From Arthrobacter sp. Soil763 (lineage in GTDB: Bacteria; Actinomycetota; Actinomycetes; Actinomycetales; Micrococcaceae): 64,000 bases of DNA. Positions 40,604 through 50,215 of the stretch are shown piece by piece. A model generated the notes under the pieces. That model was not told the origin of the DNA, ran no database searches, and saw only the letters and a list, made by a program, of their open reading frames with translations. The translations under genes were made by a program, and so were the position numbers. The stretch lies in NCBI RefSeq assembly GCF_001428365.1, contig NZ_LMSH01000001.1:694158-758157 (forward strand), read 5' to 3'. The stretch's first letter is position 1, and the number at the start of each line of letters is the position of its first letter.

Positions 40604-42619
40604 TCAGCGGTAGTTGCGGTGCAAATCCTCCTTCGCCGAGGCCCGCGGGCTGGCGTCTGCGATCCACGGCCCGGTCCCCTCCGACTGGTCCAGCACTCCC
40701 GCCTCTAGCCACTCGAAGCCGCCGGCGAGCACCCGGCGCGCCAGGGCCCGGTCGCCGTCGTCGGTGTTCCGCCACAGCTGGTCGAAATACTCCTCGACCC
40801 GGACGCGGGCCTGATCGCAGTAGGCTTCGGCGAGCTCGTAGGCCGAGGCGCCGCGGTCCGGCGCGGTCCGCAGCAGCATCTCTGCCCGCGAACAGCACGC
40901 GGCCATCGCGAACAGCTCGGCCCCGATGTCCACGATCCGGCCCAGGAATGCCTGCTTATGTTCCAGTCCTGCCTGCCAGCGCCCCATCCCATAAAAAGTC
41001 TGGCGCGCCAACCGCCGCGAGGCCCGCTCCACAAAGCGCAAATGCCTGGCGAGCCGGCCGAAATCGCCATACGAGCGCGGATCCATCCCGGTGCCGGCCA
41101 CCAGCTTCGGCAGCCACCGGGCGTAAAAGCCGGACGCGCCGACGGCCGCCCTGGCCTTTTCGGACAGGCTGGCGTCCGCCGACGCGAGCGCCCCCGCAGC
41201 CGACAGGTGCGCGTCCACCGCTTCCCGCGCAATCAGCAACCGCATAATCTCCGAGGACCCCTCAAAAATCCGGTTGATCCGCATATCCCGCAGTTGCTGT
41301 TCGGCCGGAACAGCGCGCTCGCCGCGGGCTGCCAGGGAATCGGCCGTTTCAAAGCCCCGGCCACCGCGGATCTGCACCAGTTCGTCGGCGATCCGGCAGC
41401 TGATCTCGGTGGACCAGAGCTTGGCAAGCGCGGCCTCGATCCGGACATCCTTCTGCCCGGCGTCGGCCAGTTCGGCGCAGAGCTCAAACACGGCATCCAG
41501 CGCGAAGGCACTCGCGGCGATGAAGGCGATCTTCTTGCCCACCGCTTCGTGCTCGCCCACCGGCCGGCCCCACTGGGTGCGCGCGGTGGACCATTCCCTG
41601 GCGATCTTCAGGCTCCACCGCCCCGACGCCACGCACAGCGCAGGAATGGACAGCCGGCCGGTGTTGAGCGTGGTGAGCGCGATCTTCAGCCCCTGGCCCT
41701 CGCGGCCCAGCCGGTTGGCGGCGGGCACCCGGACCTGGTGGAAGCGGGTGACCCCGTTCTCAATGCCGCGCAGGCCCATGAACGCGTTGCGGTTCTCCAC
41801 CGTGATGCCGGGGGAGTCCATCTCGACCACGAACGCGCTGATGCCGCCCTTGTGCGCGGTACCGTCCGCGTCGGTGTGCGCCGGCACGAGCGCCATCACC
41901 ACGACAAGTTCAGCGATGACACCATTGGTGGTCCACAGCTTTACGCCGTCGAGTACGTAGGAGCTGCCGTCTTCGGAGGGCACCGCCGTGCTGCCCATCC
42001 GCGCCGGGTCGCTGCCGACGTCGGGCTCGGTGAGCAGGAAGGCAGTGATCGCGCCGGCGGCACAGCGCGGCAGGTATTCGCGCTTCTGTTCCGGCGTGCC
42101 GAACACCTTGACGGGCTCCGGAACGCCGATCGACTGGTGCGCGGACAGGAGGGCACCGAGGCTCGGGTGGACCGACCCGAGCAGGGCCAGTGCCCGGCCG
42201 TAATACACCAGCGACAGGCCCAGGCCGCCGTACTCGCGGGGAATCTTCATGCCGAAGGCGCCCAGGGCTGCCAGGCCGGAGAGGTATTCGTCCGGGATCC
42301 GCGCGTCGCGTTCGATGGTGCGGCCGGACATGGTGCGGCAGTACGCGGTCAGCCGCTCCATGAACGCCTCGCCGCGTTCGACGTCGTCCGCCGGCGCCTG
42401 CGGCCAGGGGTGCACGAGGCTGAGGTCGAAACTGCCCAGATACAGGCCCTTCGCGAAGCTGGGCCGGTCCCAGGAGGTCTCCCGGGCGGCTTCGGCGACG
42501 GCGCGGGCCTCCGCTGCGCTCGCCTCGGGTCCGATGTTTTCAGGGGCCACCGGTACGTCGGCGGCGGGGCTGTCGGTGGATGGATCGTCGGTGGCCGGGT
42601 TGTCGACGGCGGAACTCAC
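40604..42619 (-). CDS. Acyl-CoA dehydrogenase, long form
   Basis: FAD enzyme of beta-oxidation, 671 aa, longer than the usual 380-400 because of a C-terminal extension as in very-long-chain or ACAD9-type enzymes. The core shows KIPREYGGLGLSLVYYGRAL, ITAFLLTEPDVGSDPARM, MGLRGIENGVTRFHQVRVP, IRGGRGFETAD and NRIFEGSSEIMRLLIAREAV. The GTG start follows AGGAG. A TACC-type palindrome lies about 85 bases upstream and may be its operator. Last 200 residues are helical and Arg-rich. Confidence 0.88.
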   Translation of the reverse strand: MSSAVDNPATDDPSTDSPAADVPVAPENIGPEASAAEARAVAEAARETSWDRPSFAKGLYLGSFDLSLVHPWPQAPADDVERGEAFMERLTAYCRTMSGRTIERDARIPDEYLSGLAALGAFGMKIPREYGGLGLSLVYYGRALALLGSVHPSLGALLSAHQSIGVPEPVKVFGTPEQKREYLPRCAAGAITAFLLTEPDVGSDPARMGSTAVPSEDGSSYVLDGVKLWTTNGVIAELVVVMALVPAHTDADGTAHKGGISAFVVEMDSPGITVENRNAFMGLRGIENGVTRFHQVRVPAANRLGREGQGLKIALTTLNTGRLSIPALCVASGRWSLKIAREWSTARTQWGRPVGEHEAVGKKIAFIAASAFALDAVFELCAELADAGQKDVRIEAALAKLWSTEISCRIADELVQIRGGRGFETADSLAARGERAVPAEQQLRDMRINRIFEGSSEIMRLLIAREAVDAHLSAAGALASADASLSEKARAAVGASGFYARWLPKLVAGTGMDPRSYGDFGRLARHLRFVERASRRLARQTFYGMGRWQAGLEHKQAFLGRIVDIGAELFAMAACCSRAEMLLRTAPDRGASAYELAEAYCDQARVRVEEYFDQLWRNTDDGDRALARRVLAGGFEWLEAGVLDQSEGTGPWIADASPRASAKEDLHRNYR

Positions 42620-42683
42620 GGGGCATCTCCTGTCACCGGGTTCTCCGGCTAGAGCCCTGGATCCGCCGCGGGTGGAGGACCCT

Positions 42684-42998
42684 TCAGCTGTCCCGCAACG
42701 CTACCCGCGGGTAGGTCCCGGTACTAGGGGAGGATTGCCCTATTGGCTCCCCGGGGAAATCGCCCGGCAGTTCCACCGCGGCGGCATGGTGCGCCAGCAC
42801 ATCCCAGGCGGTGTTGATGCCGCGGACCAGCCCGAGCAGCACGCTGGCGGTGACGAACCAGGACAACCGGCCGAGACCCACGAGGACCAGGGCGGCAAAG
42901 GCTGCCACCGCAATGAAGAGGGCGAGCAGGAAAGCGAAAAGCAGTGTCCCGAAGAACACCAGGGTTCCGGTTTCCACTGCGCTGAGATCGAACTGCAT
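42684..42998 (-). CDS. Small membrane protein, paralogue of the gene at 38359
   Basis: 104 aa with two hydrophobic segments (TLVFFGTLLFAFLLALFIAV and AALVLVGLGRLSWFVTASVL). A very good ribosome site, GGAGGAAG, lies before the ATG; the open frame runs far upstream but that part is the shadow of jetA. The FFGTL and GxGRL motifs are shared with the protein at 38359-38784. Its last codons contain a perfect CTACCCGCGGGTAG palindrome. Function unknown. Confidence 0.7.
   Translation of the reverse strand: MQFDLSAVETGTLVFFGTLLFAFLLALFIAVAAFAALVLVGLGRLSWFVTASVLLGLVRGINTAWDVLAHHAAAVELPGDFPGEPIGQSSPSTGTYPRVALRDS
42701..42714. promoter_or_regulatory. Palindromic operator candidate upstream of the acyl-CoA dehydrogenase
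   Basis: CTACCCGCGGGTAG is a perfect 14-base palindrome. It lies about 85 bases upstream of the dehydrogenase start, inside the 3' end of the small membrane gene. The TACC-N4-GGTA form is common for TetR-type regulators of lipid metabolism (inference). Confidence 0.45.
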
Positions 42999-43113
42999 TC
43001 TTCCTCCTGCACCGTCGCTTCGGCTGAACCAGTAGGCCGAGCGTAGGGCGGCGGAGGGGACCCCAGCCAGTGTCGCCGGGGCGCGCCCCGGCTGTTGATA
43101 CGGGATCGAAATG

Positions 43114-43127
43114 CTACCCGGACGTAG
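43114..43127. promoter_or_regulatory. Second, weaker copy of the TACC-type site
   Basis: CTACCCGGACGTAG shares 18 of 22 bases with the site at 42701 when compared from GCTACCCG to GGTCnCGG. It lies in the divergent region between the small membrane gene and jetA. Confidence 0.4.
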
Positions 43128-43236
43128 GTCACGGCGAGGTCGCGGCAAGCCCGGGGAGGGCTGAGTTAACCTTGTAGATGGCAGTTTTTCCGTGATCCGC
43201 TGCCCATCCCACCCCCGGCAGCGATTGGAGAAGTGC

Positions 43237-44685
43237 GTGTCCCGTTCCGCTGTGTCCTCCGCCGACGCCATCAGCGCCCGGCTGCGGGACCTCGAACTCC
43301 TCACCAAAGGACCGGCGTGGGCGCTGACCCGCTCGGCGCCCTGGGTGATCGCCGTCCTGCAGGCGTCCTTCACCCGGACCCGGCCGCAGCTGCCGCTCGA
43401 GCAGTTCCATGCCGACGTCGACGCGTTCCTGCAACAGCTGCGCCGTGATGATCCCGGGTTGGGCGGCTCAGCCAACGGCAAGGGGTTCGGGGACGAGTGG
43501 ACGCGCAAGAACTTCCTGACCCGGCGCAACCAGTCCGGCCAGATCGTGTATGAAGTCACCGAGCCGGCGGCCCGCGTCCTGGCCTTCCTCGACAGCCTCT
43601 CCAGCGAACGCTCCACCCTGAACGGCTCCCGGCTCGGCACCCTGCTGGGCGACGTCGAAAAGCTCGCCAACGAGACCAACCCGGACCAGAGCGCCCGGCT
43701 GGAGTCCCTCGAGGAGGAGATCGGCGAACGCCGCCAGCTGATCGAGGACATCAGCTCCGGGGAGTTCGACGGTCTGCTCGATGACGAGGAGGCCGTCGAG
43801 GCGGCCGGCAATATCCTGGACCTCGCCGCGAGCCTGCCCGCGGACTACAAGAAGATGCGTGACCGGATCGAGGAGCTCGTCGGCGGGCTCCGGAACCAGA
43901 TCATCGAGGAGTCCCTCAGCAAGGGCGCCACCATGGCGCAGGTGCTGGAGGCGGACAAGCGGCTCCGGCAGAGCCCTGAGGGCAGGACCTTCCGGTCCTT
44001 TACCGCGTTCCTGGAAGACCCGCAGCAGCAGCTGCGCTTCCGCTCGGCGATCGGCGAGGTGCTCAGCCGCCAGTTCGCGGACGAACTGAGCCAGGACGAA
44101 CGCGAGACCCTGAAGAACCTCGTGGCGGAGCTCCGCAGCCAGCACAGCCAGATCCAGCGGATCTACGGCAAGCTCAGCGAAAGCCTCAATACGTACGTCC
44201 AGAGCGACGACTACCGCCAGTCGGTCCGGCTCCGCAAGGTGCTGCGCGAGGCGGAGCAGGCGATCCGTTCGCTGCCGTACGAGCGCGAACGCCCCGGACT
44301 GGTGCGCGGACCGGTGCTGTTCAACGCCGGCTTCGAGTCGCTGGCCATGGTCAAGCTCTTTGACCCGGACGAATTCGCCGCCCCGCCGAAGCTGGCGGAC
44401 CCGATCGCCTTCAGCGACTCCGACCGGGTGCGTTCGCCGCGCACCGGCAAGGCCAGCCCCGAAGCGGTCCGGGCCGCCATTGCCGGAGCCGCCACGCTGG
44501 CCGACGCCTGGGAGCAGCTGCCGGCGGAGGAACGCCACATCAATTCCATCCGGGCGCTGCTCTCCATGGCCCTGCACCAGGGCGCCGGCTTCGACCGTGA
44601 GGCCTGGGAGCCGCTGGACTTCGAACAGATCGACGGCTCCACGCGCACCGCCTACCTGCCCGTCGTCACGCTCAAGAAGGATTGA
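43237..44685 (+). CDS. jetA: DUF3375 protein, JetA/MksF of a Wadjet-type complex
   Basis: Kleisin-like subunit of an SMC complex, 482 aa, the usual length of DUF3375. Recognisable blocks are [20 protein letters not shown], a [19 protein letters not shown] wing, the region [20 protein letters not shown] and the closing [20 protein letters not shown]. In Wadjet, JetA, JetB and JetC form a loop-extruding motor that detects circular plasmid DNA. I chose the GTG with GGAG eight bases upstream. A TGTAGAT -10-like sequence lies at 43173. First gene of the operon; jetB follows after two bases. Confidence 0.88.
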   Translation: MSRSAVSSADAISARLRDLELLTKGPAWALTRSAPWVIAVLQASFTRTRPQLPLEQFHADVDAFLQQLRRDDPGLGGSANGKGFGDEWTRKNFLTRRNQSGQIVYEVTEPAARVLAFLDSLSSERSTLNGSRLGTLLGDVEKLANETNPDQSARLESLEEEIGERRQLIEDISSGEFDGLLDDEEAVEAAGNILDLAASLPADYKKMRDRIEELVGGLRNQIIEESLSKGATMAQVLEADKRLRQSPEGRTFRSFTAFLEDPQQQLRFRSAIGEVLSRQFADELSQDERETLKNLVAELRSQHSQIQRIYGKLSESLNTYVQSDDYRQSVRLRKVLREAEQAIRSLPYERERPGLVRGPVLFNAGFESLAMVKLFDPDEFAAPPKLADPIAFSDSDRVRSPRTGKASPEAVRAAIAGAATLADAWEQLPAEERHINSIRALLSMALHQGAGFDREAWEPLDFEQIDGSTRTAYLPVVTLKKD

Positions 44686-44687
44686 AG

Positions 44688-45779
44688 ATGACCGACCTTT
44701 CCCCCGAAGAGCTCGTTGCCGAACCTGACGACGCAGGGCCCGGCCACGCCCCGCACGAGGCTCCGGCGAACCCGTTCGCCGTCACCCCGAGGGATACGTT
44801 CGTCGACGGCGCCGCCCTGTTCCCCGGGGACACCGGGGTCCTGCCGATGAAGGTTCGCCAGGCCTTGGTGAAGCTGCTCAAGGGTCCGTACATCGACGGC
44901 GGCCGGGACGAGAAGCTCTGGACCACGCTGCTGGACAACCAAGTGATCCTGCGCAGCCGGCTGTCCGAACTGTTCCTGACGCTGCAGCTCGATCACGAAC
45001 GCAAGGTGGCCGTGCTGCGCCCGGTGGACCCCGAAGCCATCGGCGGCAGCACCCGCTCCAGCATCCTGCGCCAGCAAAGGGCCCTGAGCCGGGTCGAAAC
45101 CATCGTGCTGCTGCGCCTGCGCCTGCTCCTGGACCGCCACGTCACCGCCCAGACCGACCCCACGATCACGCGCGAAGAGATCGCGGACCTCGTCGCCCAC
45201 TACCAGCCCTCCGGCCAGCAGGATGCGCTCCGCGACTCCGACGTCGTCAACCGCGCCATCACCAAGCTCCTGGCCCGCCAGCTCCTGCTCACCAGCGGCC
45301 TGGACGAGGTCTACACGATCTCCAACGCCCTCCCCCTGGCCCTCCCCTTCGAGAACATCGGCGACATCCCCGCCCAAATCGAAGCCCTGGTAGCCGCCTC
45401 CACCGACCCCGCCGGCACCGAACCCCTCATCGACCTCGACACCGACCCGGCAGGCCCCGGCGACGACGACACAGAGGAACCGGACGACACGGACGACGAC
45501 GCAGAGGATGACGCTCAAGGTGACCCGACCAGCGACGACACGGATGACGAAGAAACCATCGATACCGCAGTAATGGTGACAGGCAGCAGCGGCGACGCCG
45601 GGGACATGCGGCAGCATGCGTCTAAGCGAGGAACGAGCGAGCATGCAGAGCATGTCGCCGGTGGCGTCGCGGAAGGCGACCACGGCAGTCACGCGGAAGG
45701 CGACCACGGCAGCACCGCGGAAGGTGACCACGGAGACGCACCGGTAGGCGACCACACCGCAGAGGAGGCAGCCGAATGA
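44688..45779 (+). CDS. jetB: DUF4194 protein, JetB/MksE, with unusual C-terminal tail
   Basis: Winged-helix (KITE-type) subunit that bridges JetA and JetC. Residues about 40-238 carry the DUF4194 domain ([59 protein letters not shown]). The remaining 125 residues are not usual: first a strongly acidic stretch of Asp, Glu and Thr, then [16 protein letters not shown], then four EGDHG-like repeats encoded by 24-base tandem repeats. A normal JetB is roughly 200-260 aa; this one is 363. Its ATGA overlaps jetC. Confidence 0.87.
   Translation: MTDLSPEELVAEPDDAGPGHAPHEAPANPFAVTPRDTFVDGAALFPGDTGVLPMKVRQALVKLLKGPYIDGGRDEKLWTTLLDNQVILRSRLSELFLTLQLDHERKVAVLRPVDPEAIGGSTRSSILRQQRALSRVETIVLLRLRLLLDRHVTAQTDPTITREEIADLVAHYQPSGQQDALRDSDVVNRAITKLLARQLLLTSGLDEVYTISNALPLALPFENIGDIPAQIEALVAASTDPAGTEPLIDLDTDPAGPGDDDTEEPDDTDDDAEDDAQGDPTSDDTDDEETIDTAVMVTGSSGDAGDMRQHASKRGTSEHAEHVAGGVAEGDHGSHAEGDHGSTAEGDHGDAPVGDHTAEEAAE
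45669..45740 (+). repeat. Three tandem 24-base repeats in the end of jetB
   Basis: GCGGAAGGCGACCACGGCAG plus four bases occurs at 45669-45692 and 45693-45716, and with changes at 45717-45740; a fourth degenerate copy follows. Each codes for AEGDHG plus two residues. Such in-frame repeats can expand or contract. Confidence 0.85.
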
Positions 45780-48700
45780 GCATCGCAACAATGCTCCCGC
45801 TCGGTGAGGCAACGAACCCGGGCCAGATGCGGCTCGCCATGGTCCAGGTGGTCAACTGGGGGACGTTCCACGGTGCCCACACGATGCACGTGGACCGCAA
45901 CGGCACGCTGCTGACCGGCAATTCCGGCGTCGGCAAGTCCACGCTGTTCGACGCGATGCTGCGGGTCTTCGATGCCCGGCCGCGTTCCAACGAGGCGGCC
46001 GCCCAGCGGGCCGGCGGGGCCGTCGAGGACAAGCGGACGACCTTCACCTACATGCGCGGCAAGGTGGGGGACAAGGCCGTTGGCGACGGCTCGGCCAGCG
46101 CCTTCCAGCGCCCGGGGGCCACCTGGTCCGCCGTCGCCCTGACCTTCGACAACGCCGCCGGCACGCGGGTGACCATCTCGGCGCTGTTCGACCTGCCGAA
46201 GAACGGCACCGAGTCCAGCGTCGGACGCTTCTACCTGATCGACAACAAACCGCTGGACCTGGCCGCGCTGGAGGGCATCGCCGACAAGCGCTTCACGAAG
46301 TCGGCCCTCGAAACGATCTTCCCCGACGCCCAGATCTTCGACGTCCACAAGGCGTTCGCCGAGCGGTTCCGCCGCCTGCTGGGCATCAACTCGGACCAGG
46401 CGTTGCCGCTGCTGCGCGTGATCCAGGCCGGTAAGGGGCTGGGCGGCAGCGTCAACACCTTCTTCCGCGACCAGGTCCTGGACGCCCCCGCCACGCTGGC
46501 CGCCGCGGACGACGTCGTCGAGGAGTTCAGCAACCTGATGTCCATCCGGCAGCGGCTGGAGGACGTCCGGCAGCAGCGGGACCAGCTCGCCCCGGTCCCG
46601 GCGCTGAACAAGGAGTATGCCCAGTCGCTGCTGGACGCGAACCGGCTCCGGGACCTGGCCGGGGAGGAGTTCGAGGCGTACAAGCAGCAGCTCGCCGTCG
46701 GCGTGCATGAGAAGACCCTGGAGCGCTTCAAGTCCCTGGCGCAGGCGAAAGCCAAGGAACTCAGCGCCGAACGCGGAGTCCGCGACGGCCTGGCCAAGGA
46801 CCTGCGGCAGCTCGAGGCGGACTACAACAACCAGGGCGGCAACGCGATCTCAGCGATCGAACAGGCGCTGGAAAACGCCCGGGTGGGCCTCAAGCTCCGC
46901 CAGCAGGTCGAGGACACCGCGCGCAAGGCGCTGACCGACGCCGGCCTGGAGCTCGAATGGACCGCCGCCGGCTGGGAACAGGCGCACGAGCACGCCGCGG
47001 CCCGCTCCGCCGAACTCAAGGACGACTCGGAGGCGCTCAAGGAGCTGCGCTTCGAGGCCTTCGACGGCCACGCCGCCAGGAAGCGGGAGCTTGCCGCCGC
47101 CCAGCAGGAGCTCCTCTCGCTGCAGACCCGAAAATCCCTGCTGCCGCCCTCGAGCATCGAGAACCGCAGCGCCATCGCCGCCGCCACCGGGGTGCCGGAA
47201 GAGCGCATGCCGTTCGCCGGTGAGCTGATTGACCTCGCCGAGGGGCAGGAGCAGTGGCGCCCGGCCGCCGAGCGCGCCCTGCGCAGCCTCGCCACCACGC
47301 TGCTGGTCCCGGGCGAGCACTTCGCCGCCGTCACCCGCTACCTCAACGACCATTCCGTCCGCGGCGCCTTGCGCGCCGTCGACGTCTCAAAGCCGCTGGC
47401 CGGCGGAGCGCTGGCGGTGCAGGACGCGGCCGATGGCGAGCTGCTGGCCAAGCTGGACATCCTCACGTCCGGCCCGGCCACGGAAGCGGGGGAGTGGGTG
47501 CGGGAACGGATCGCACTGGACTTCGCCTACCCCTGCGTCGAGGACCCGGACGAACTCGCGGGCCTGGACAAGGGCCTGAGCCTGGGCGGCGTGGTCAAAC
47601 GCAACCGGCACACCGTGGAGAAGGACGACCGGTTCACCTCCCGGCACGACTACGTGCTCGGCTTCGACAATGCCGCCAAGCTTGAACTCGTCGCGGCCCA
47701 GGTCGAGGACCTGCAGCAGGAACTCGCCAAGGCCGCAGAGCTGGCGCAAAGCCGCGAGGAGTCGCACCAGGGCATGGCCCGCCAGCTGGAGGCGCTGCGC
47801 CGCGTGGCCGACGACCACCGGACCTGGGAACAGGTGTCCGCGGCCGTCGCCGCCGACGAACTCGCCCGGATCGAGACCCGGCTGGCCGATGCGCTCGCCG
47901 CCCAGGCCGACCTCGAACCGCTGCGCGCCAACATCGAGGCAGCCCGGCAAAAGCACCAGTCCAGCACAGAAGCGGCGGCCGTCCTGCAGAGCGAGTACAA
48001 GGCCCTGGACTCCCAGCTCACGGCGGCGGACGCCCTGCTGGAGGCCGCCCGGCGGCGCGTTGCCCAGCAGCCGCCGGCGGAGGCCACCGTCACCGCGCTG
48101 GAACCGTACTTCACGGATCTTGGCGATGTGCTGGAAATGCACGAACTGGACAACCTCGCCAACCAGGTCCGGACCCGGTTGCTGGCTGAGCTGCACACGG
48201 CCGAATCCCGCGGCCAGGCCACCGCGGAGCGGCTTACCCGCATCTTTGAGGGCTTCGTCCGCGACTGGGGCTCGGCGATCTCCGCCGACCACGGCACATC
48301 CATCGGTGCCGCGGGCGAGTTCGAGGCCCGCTACCACGCGATCGTCAGCGATGGACTCCCGGCGCAGGAGGCCGAATTCCGGCAGTTCTTCAACCAGCGC
48401 ACGCACGAGTCCTTCTCCACCCTGCTGCACCTGCTGGACGAGGAACGCCGCTCCATCACCAGCCGCATCCTCCCGCTCAACGGGATCCTGTCCGAGGTCA
48501 ATTTCCACGAAGGCAGCTTCCTGGAACTGGACATCAAGCAGACCCTGCCGGCAACGGCCAAGCAGTTCAAGGACGCCATCCAGAACGCGCTGAAGGTCCG
48601 CCACGCCCGGCCGGGCAAGACTGCCGGTGCCGGTGCCGCCGGCGCGGACGACGACGCCGAACTCACCAGCCGCTACAAGTCGCTGGAAACGCTCGTGAAG

Positions 48701-49243
48701 CGGCTCGGCTCCCAGTCACCCGAGGACCGGCGCTGGCGCGCCGAGGTGCTGGACGTCCGCGGCCACCTCTTCATCCAGTGCAAGGAGCACCGGGAGGTCC
48801 AGGGGTCTAAAGCGGCCAAGAGCGGCGGCAGGAAGAAGACCGAGGTCTTCATGCATGCGGACACCGGCTCCATGTCCGGCGGCGAGCGGCAGCGCTTTAC
48901 CGCCTTCATCATGGCCGCGGCGCTGAGCTACCAGCTGGGCATTGCCGAGCAGGGCTTCACCACGTACGGCACCGTGATGATGGATGAGGCCTTCGTGCTG
49001 GCCTCAGAGGAATTCGCCGGCGCCGGCATCAAAGCGCTGCACGAGTTCGGCTTCCAGCTGCTGCTGGCCGCACCGGAAAACGTCATCGACCTGTCCCGCC
49101 ACCTCGGGTCCGTCACCGAGATCCTGCGGGACAAGCGCACCAACCGCTCCGGCGTGCTGACCGCGCCGGTGATCGTCCCGGAACCCGGCGCGGAAGGGGC
49201 CTGGCGCTCCGAAGCCAACCCGGTGGACATCGTCCTGCGCTGA
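45776..49243 (+). CDS. jetC: SMC-like ATPase, JetC/MksB
   Basis: Motor subunit of 1155 aa. Walker [10 protein letters not shown] is at residues 48-56 after [20 protein letters not shown], long coiled-coil regions run from about 280 to 420 and 640 to 930, and the C-terminal head has the ABC signature SGGERQR (1034-1040) and Walker B TVMMDEA with D1070 and E1071. This is the MukB/MksB type rather than a standard SMC. ATP hydrolysis drives DNA loop extrusion. The next gene is a convergent FBP gene; no JetD nuclease follows. Confidence 0.9.
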   Translation: MSIATMLPLGEATNPGQMRLAMVQVVNWGTFHGAHTMHVDRNGTLLTGNSGVGKSTLFDAMLRVFDARPRSNEAAAQRAGGAVEDKRTTFTYMRGKVGDKAVGDGSASAFQRPGATWSAVALTFDNAAGTRVTISALFDLPKNGTESSVGRFYLIDNKPLDLAALEGIADKRFTKSALETIFPDAQIFDVHKAFAERFRRLLGINSDQALPLLRVIQAGKGLGGSVNTFFRDQVLDAPATLAAADDVVEEFSNLMSIRQRLEDVRQQRDQLAPVPALNKEYAQSLLDANRLRDLAGEEFEAYKQQLAVGVHEKTLERFKSLAQAKAKELSAERGVRDGLAKDLRQLEADYNNQGGNAISAIEQALENARVGLKLRQQVEDTARKALTDAGLELEWTAAGWEQAHEHAAARSAELKDDSEALKELRFEAFDGHAARKRELAAAQQELLSLQTRKSLLPPSSIENRSAIAAATGVPEERMPFAGELIDLAEGQEQWRPAAERALRSLATTLLVPGEHFAAVTRYLNDHSVRGALRAVDVSKPLAGGALAVQDAADGELLAKLDILTSGPATEAGEWVRERIALDFAYPCVEDPDELAGLDKGLSLGGVVKRNRHTVEKDDRFTSRHDYVLGFDNAAKLELVAAQVEDLQQELAKAAELAQSREESHQGMARQLEALRRVADDHRTWEQVSAAVAADELARIETRLADALAAQADLEPLRANIEAARQKHQSSTEAAAVLQSEYKALDSQLTAADALLEAARRRVAQQPPAEATVTALEPYFTDLGDVLEMHELDNLANQVRTRLLAELHTAESRGQATAERLTRIFEGFVRDWGSAISADHGTSIGAAGEFEARYHAIVSDGLPAQEAEFRQFFNQRTHESFSTLLHLLDEERRSITSRILPLNGILSEVNFHEGSFLELDIKQTLPATAKQFKDAIQNALKVRHARPGKTAGAGAAGADDDAELTSRYKSLETLVKRLGSQSPEDRRWRAEVLDVRGHLFIQCKEHREVQGSKAAKSGGRKKTEVFMHADTGSMSGGERQRFTAFIMAAALSYQLGIAEQGFTTYGTVMMDEAFVLASEEFAGAGIKALHEFGFQLLLAAPENVIDLSRHLGSVTEILRDKRTNRSGVLTAPVIVPEPGAEGAWRSEANPVDIVLR

Positions 49244-49265
49244 CGCCCGGCCCCTCCGACGGCTG

Positions 49266-49760
49266 TTAGTCGCCCCGGACCCGCGCCACGAACTGGACGG
49301 TCCGGGTGATCAGGGCGTCGACCTGGCGCGCGACGGTCACCTCGGGGTCCGGGTTGATGTCGTTGACCGGCGGCGCCACGCGCACATTGCGGCAGCAGAG
49401 GAAGTCGGCGCAGACCAGGGTGCCTACAGTGTTGCCGTTGCGGCCGGACTGGCCGGCGCGCTTGGCCACCCAGAGCAACACGTCGTCCTTGGAGTGGATG
49501 TCGCGGCACAGCTCGCACAGCACCGCGCGGTTCTTCTTGGCACCGCCCTCGGGTGCCCGGAGCAACAGCCCAGTGGGGCCGCCGGGACCGGGCAGGATCA
49601 GGTAGCCGCGCAGCGGCATCTTTGCGTCACGCCAGCCCAGGAAATCCAGGTTTTCCCAGTCCAGGGCGTCGAAGCCGGCGGGCAGGTTGAGTTTGGCGGC
49701 CTCGGAGCGGCTCGCGTTGATAAAGGATGAGCGGATCTGCTGGGCAGAGAGTTTTTGCAT
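49266..49760 (-). CDS. FBP (elongation factor G-binding) zinc-finger protein
   Basis: 164 aa. The C-terminal treble-clef zinc finger of FusB/FBP-type proteins is seen as CELCRDIHSKDDVLLWVAKR and, later, VCADFLCCRNVRVAP. N-terminal part: LSAQQIRSSFINASRSEAAK, then DALDWENLDFLGWRDAKMPL. FusB proteins bind EF-G on the ribosome and can relieve fusidic acid arrest; actinobacterial members are usually chromosomal and their normal role is unknown. Convergent with jetC, 22 bases apart. Confidence 0.82.
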   Translation of the reverse strand: MQKLSAQQIRSSFINASRSEAAKLNLPAGFDALDWENLDFLGWRDAKMPLRGYLILPGPGGPTGLLLRAPEGGAKKNRAVLCELCRDIHSKDDVLLWVAKRAGQSGRNGNTVGTLVCADFLCCRNVRVAPPVNDINPDPEVTVARQVDALITRTVQFVARVRGD

Positions 49761-49872
49761 GGCGAAAGCCTTCGGAATCGTGCGGAGCCTCTGGCGGCCG
49801 ACAGCGCGCCAGGGGTGAAGAGGGCAGGGATCTGCCAGCCACGGAACTCCGGTGGGTAGGGCTCCGGCCGAA

Positions 49873-49986
49873 TCAGGCCGCGTTGGCGTCCGGGCGGAGG
49901 GAAAGGGCTGGCGTCGTCGCCGCCGCGCAGCAGGCCAGAACGGCCACCCCGCTGACCGTGGCAGCAGTCATCCCTACGATGCGCAT
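49873..49986 (-). CDS. Possible 37-residue small protein with Cys-Cys
   Basis: MRIVGMTAATVSGVAVLACC and 17 more residues. A good ribosome site, AAAGGGAG, lies five bases before the ATG, and the product starts like a short signal or membrane segment ending in Cys-Cys. It lies 112 bases upstream of the FBP gene on the same strand and could be a leader peptide or a small secreted protein. Coding status is uncertain; there is no family I recognise. Confidence 0.4.
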   Translation of the reverse strand: MRIVGMTAATVSGVAVLACCAAATTPALSLRPDANAA

Positions 49987-50163
49987 GCTCACTCCCTTTG
50001 CTCGGTCTTTGTTCCGTGAAGAACGATTCCGGACCGACGCCGCTGCGCCCGGTCCGCCGCTCATCCTCGCAAACCCGGGCGAGACCTGTCCAGTTTCCGG
50101 GTGAGCCGGGCGCCTCGGCGCCGATTGAGATAATTAAGTTACAGAGATCTTGCGTAATTACTC

Positions 50164-50182
50164 CAAGGGTAGGCTAGCCTTA
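50164..50182 (+). promoter_or_regulatory. DtxR/IdeR-type iron box
   Basis: CAAGGGTAGGCTAGCCTTA agrees with the 19-base iron box TTAGGTTAGGCTAACCTAA at 14 positions. It overlaps TAGGCT, a likely -10 of the siderophore uptake operon. With iron, the repressor would shut the operon off. Confidence 0.7.
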
Positions 50183-50207
50183 CTTAGGTTTGCTTCACTC
50201 ACCTAAG
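50183..50207 (+). promoter_or_regulatory. Second iron-box-like inverted repeat
   Basis: CTTAGGT and ACCTAAG flank 11 bases, between the first box and the start codon. The half sites match iron-box halves but the spacing is longer than standard. AAGGAG, the ribosome site, overlaps the right half. Confidence 0.45.
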
Positions 50208-50215
50208 GAGATCCC

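Noticed and set aside
42684..43811. 375-codon minus frame starting inside jetA
   Set aside because: Only the last 104 residues have a ribosome site and membrane segments; the upstream part is antisense to DUF3375 coding sequence.
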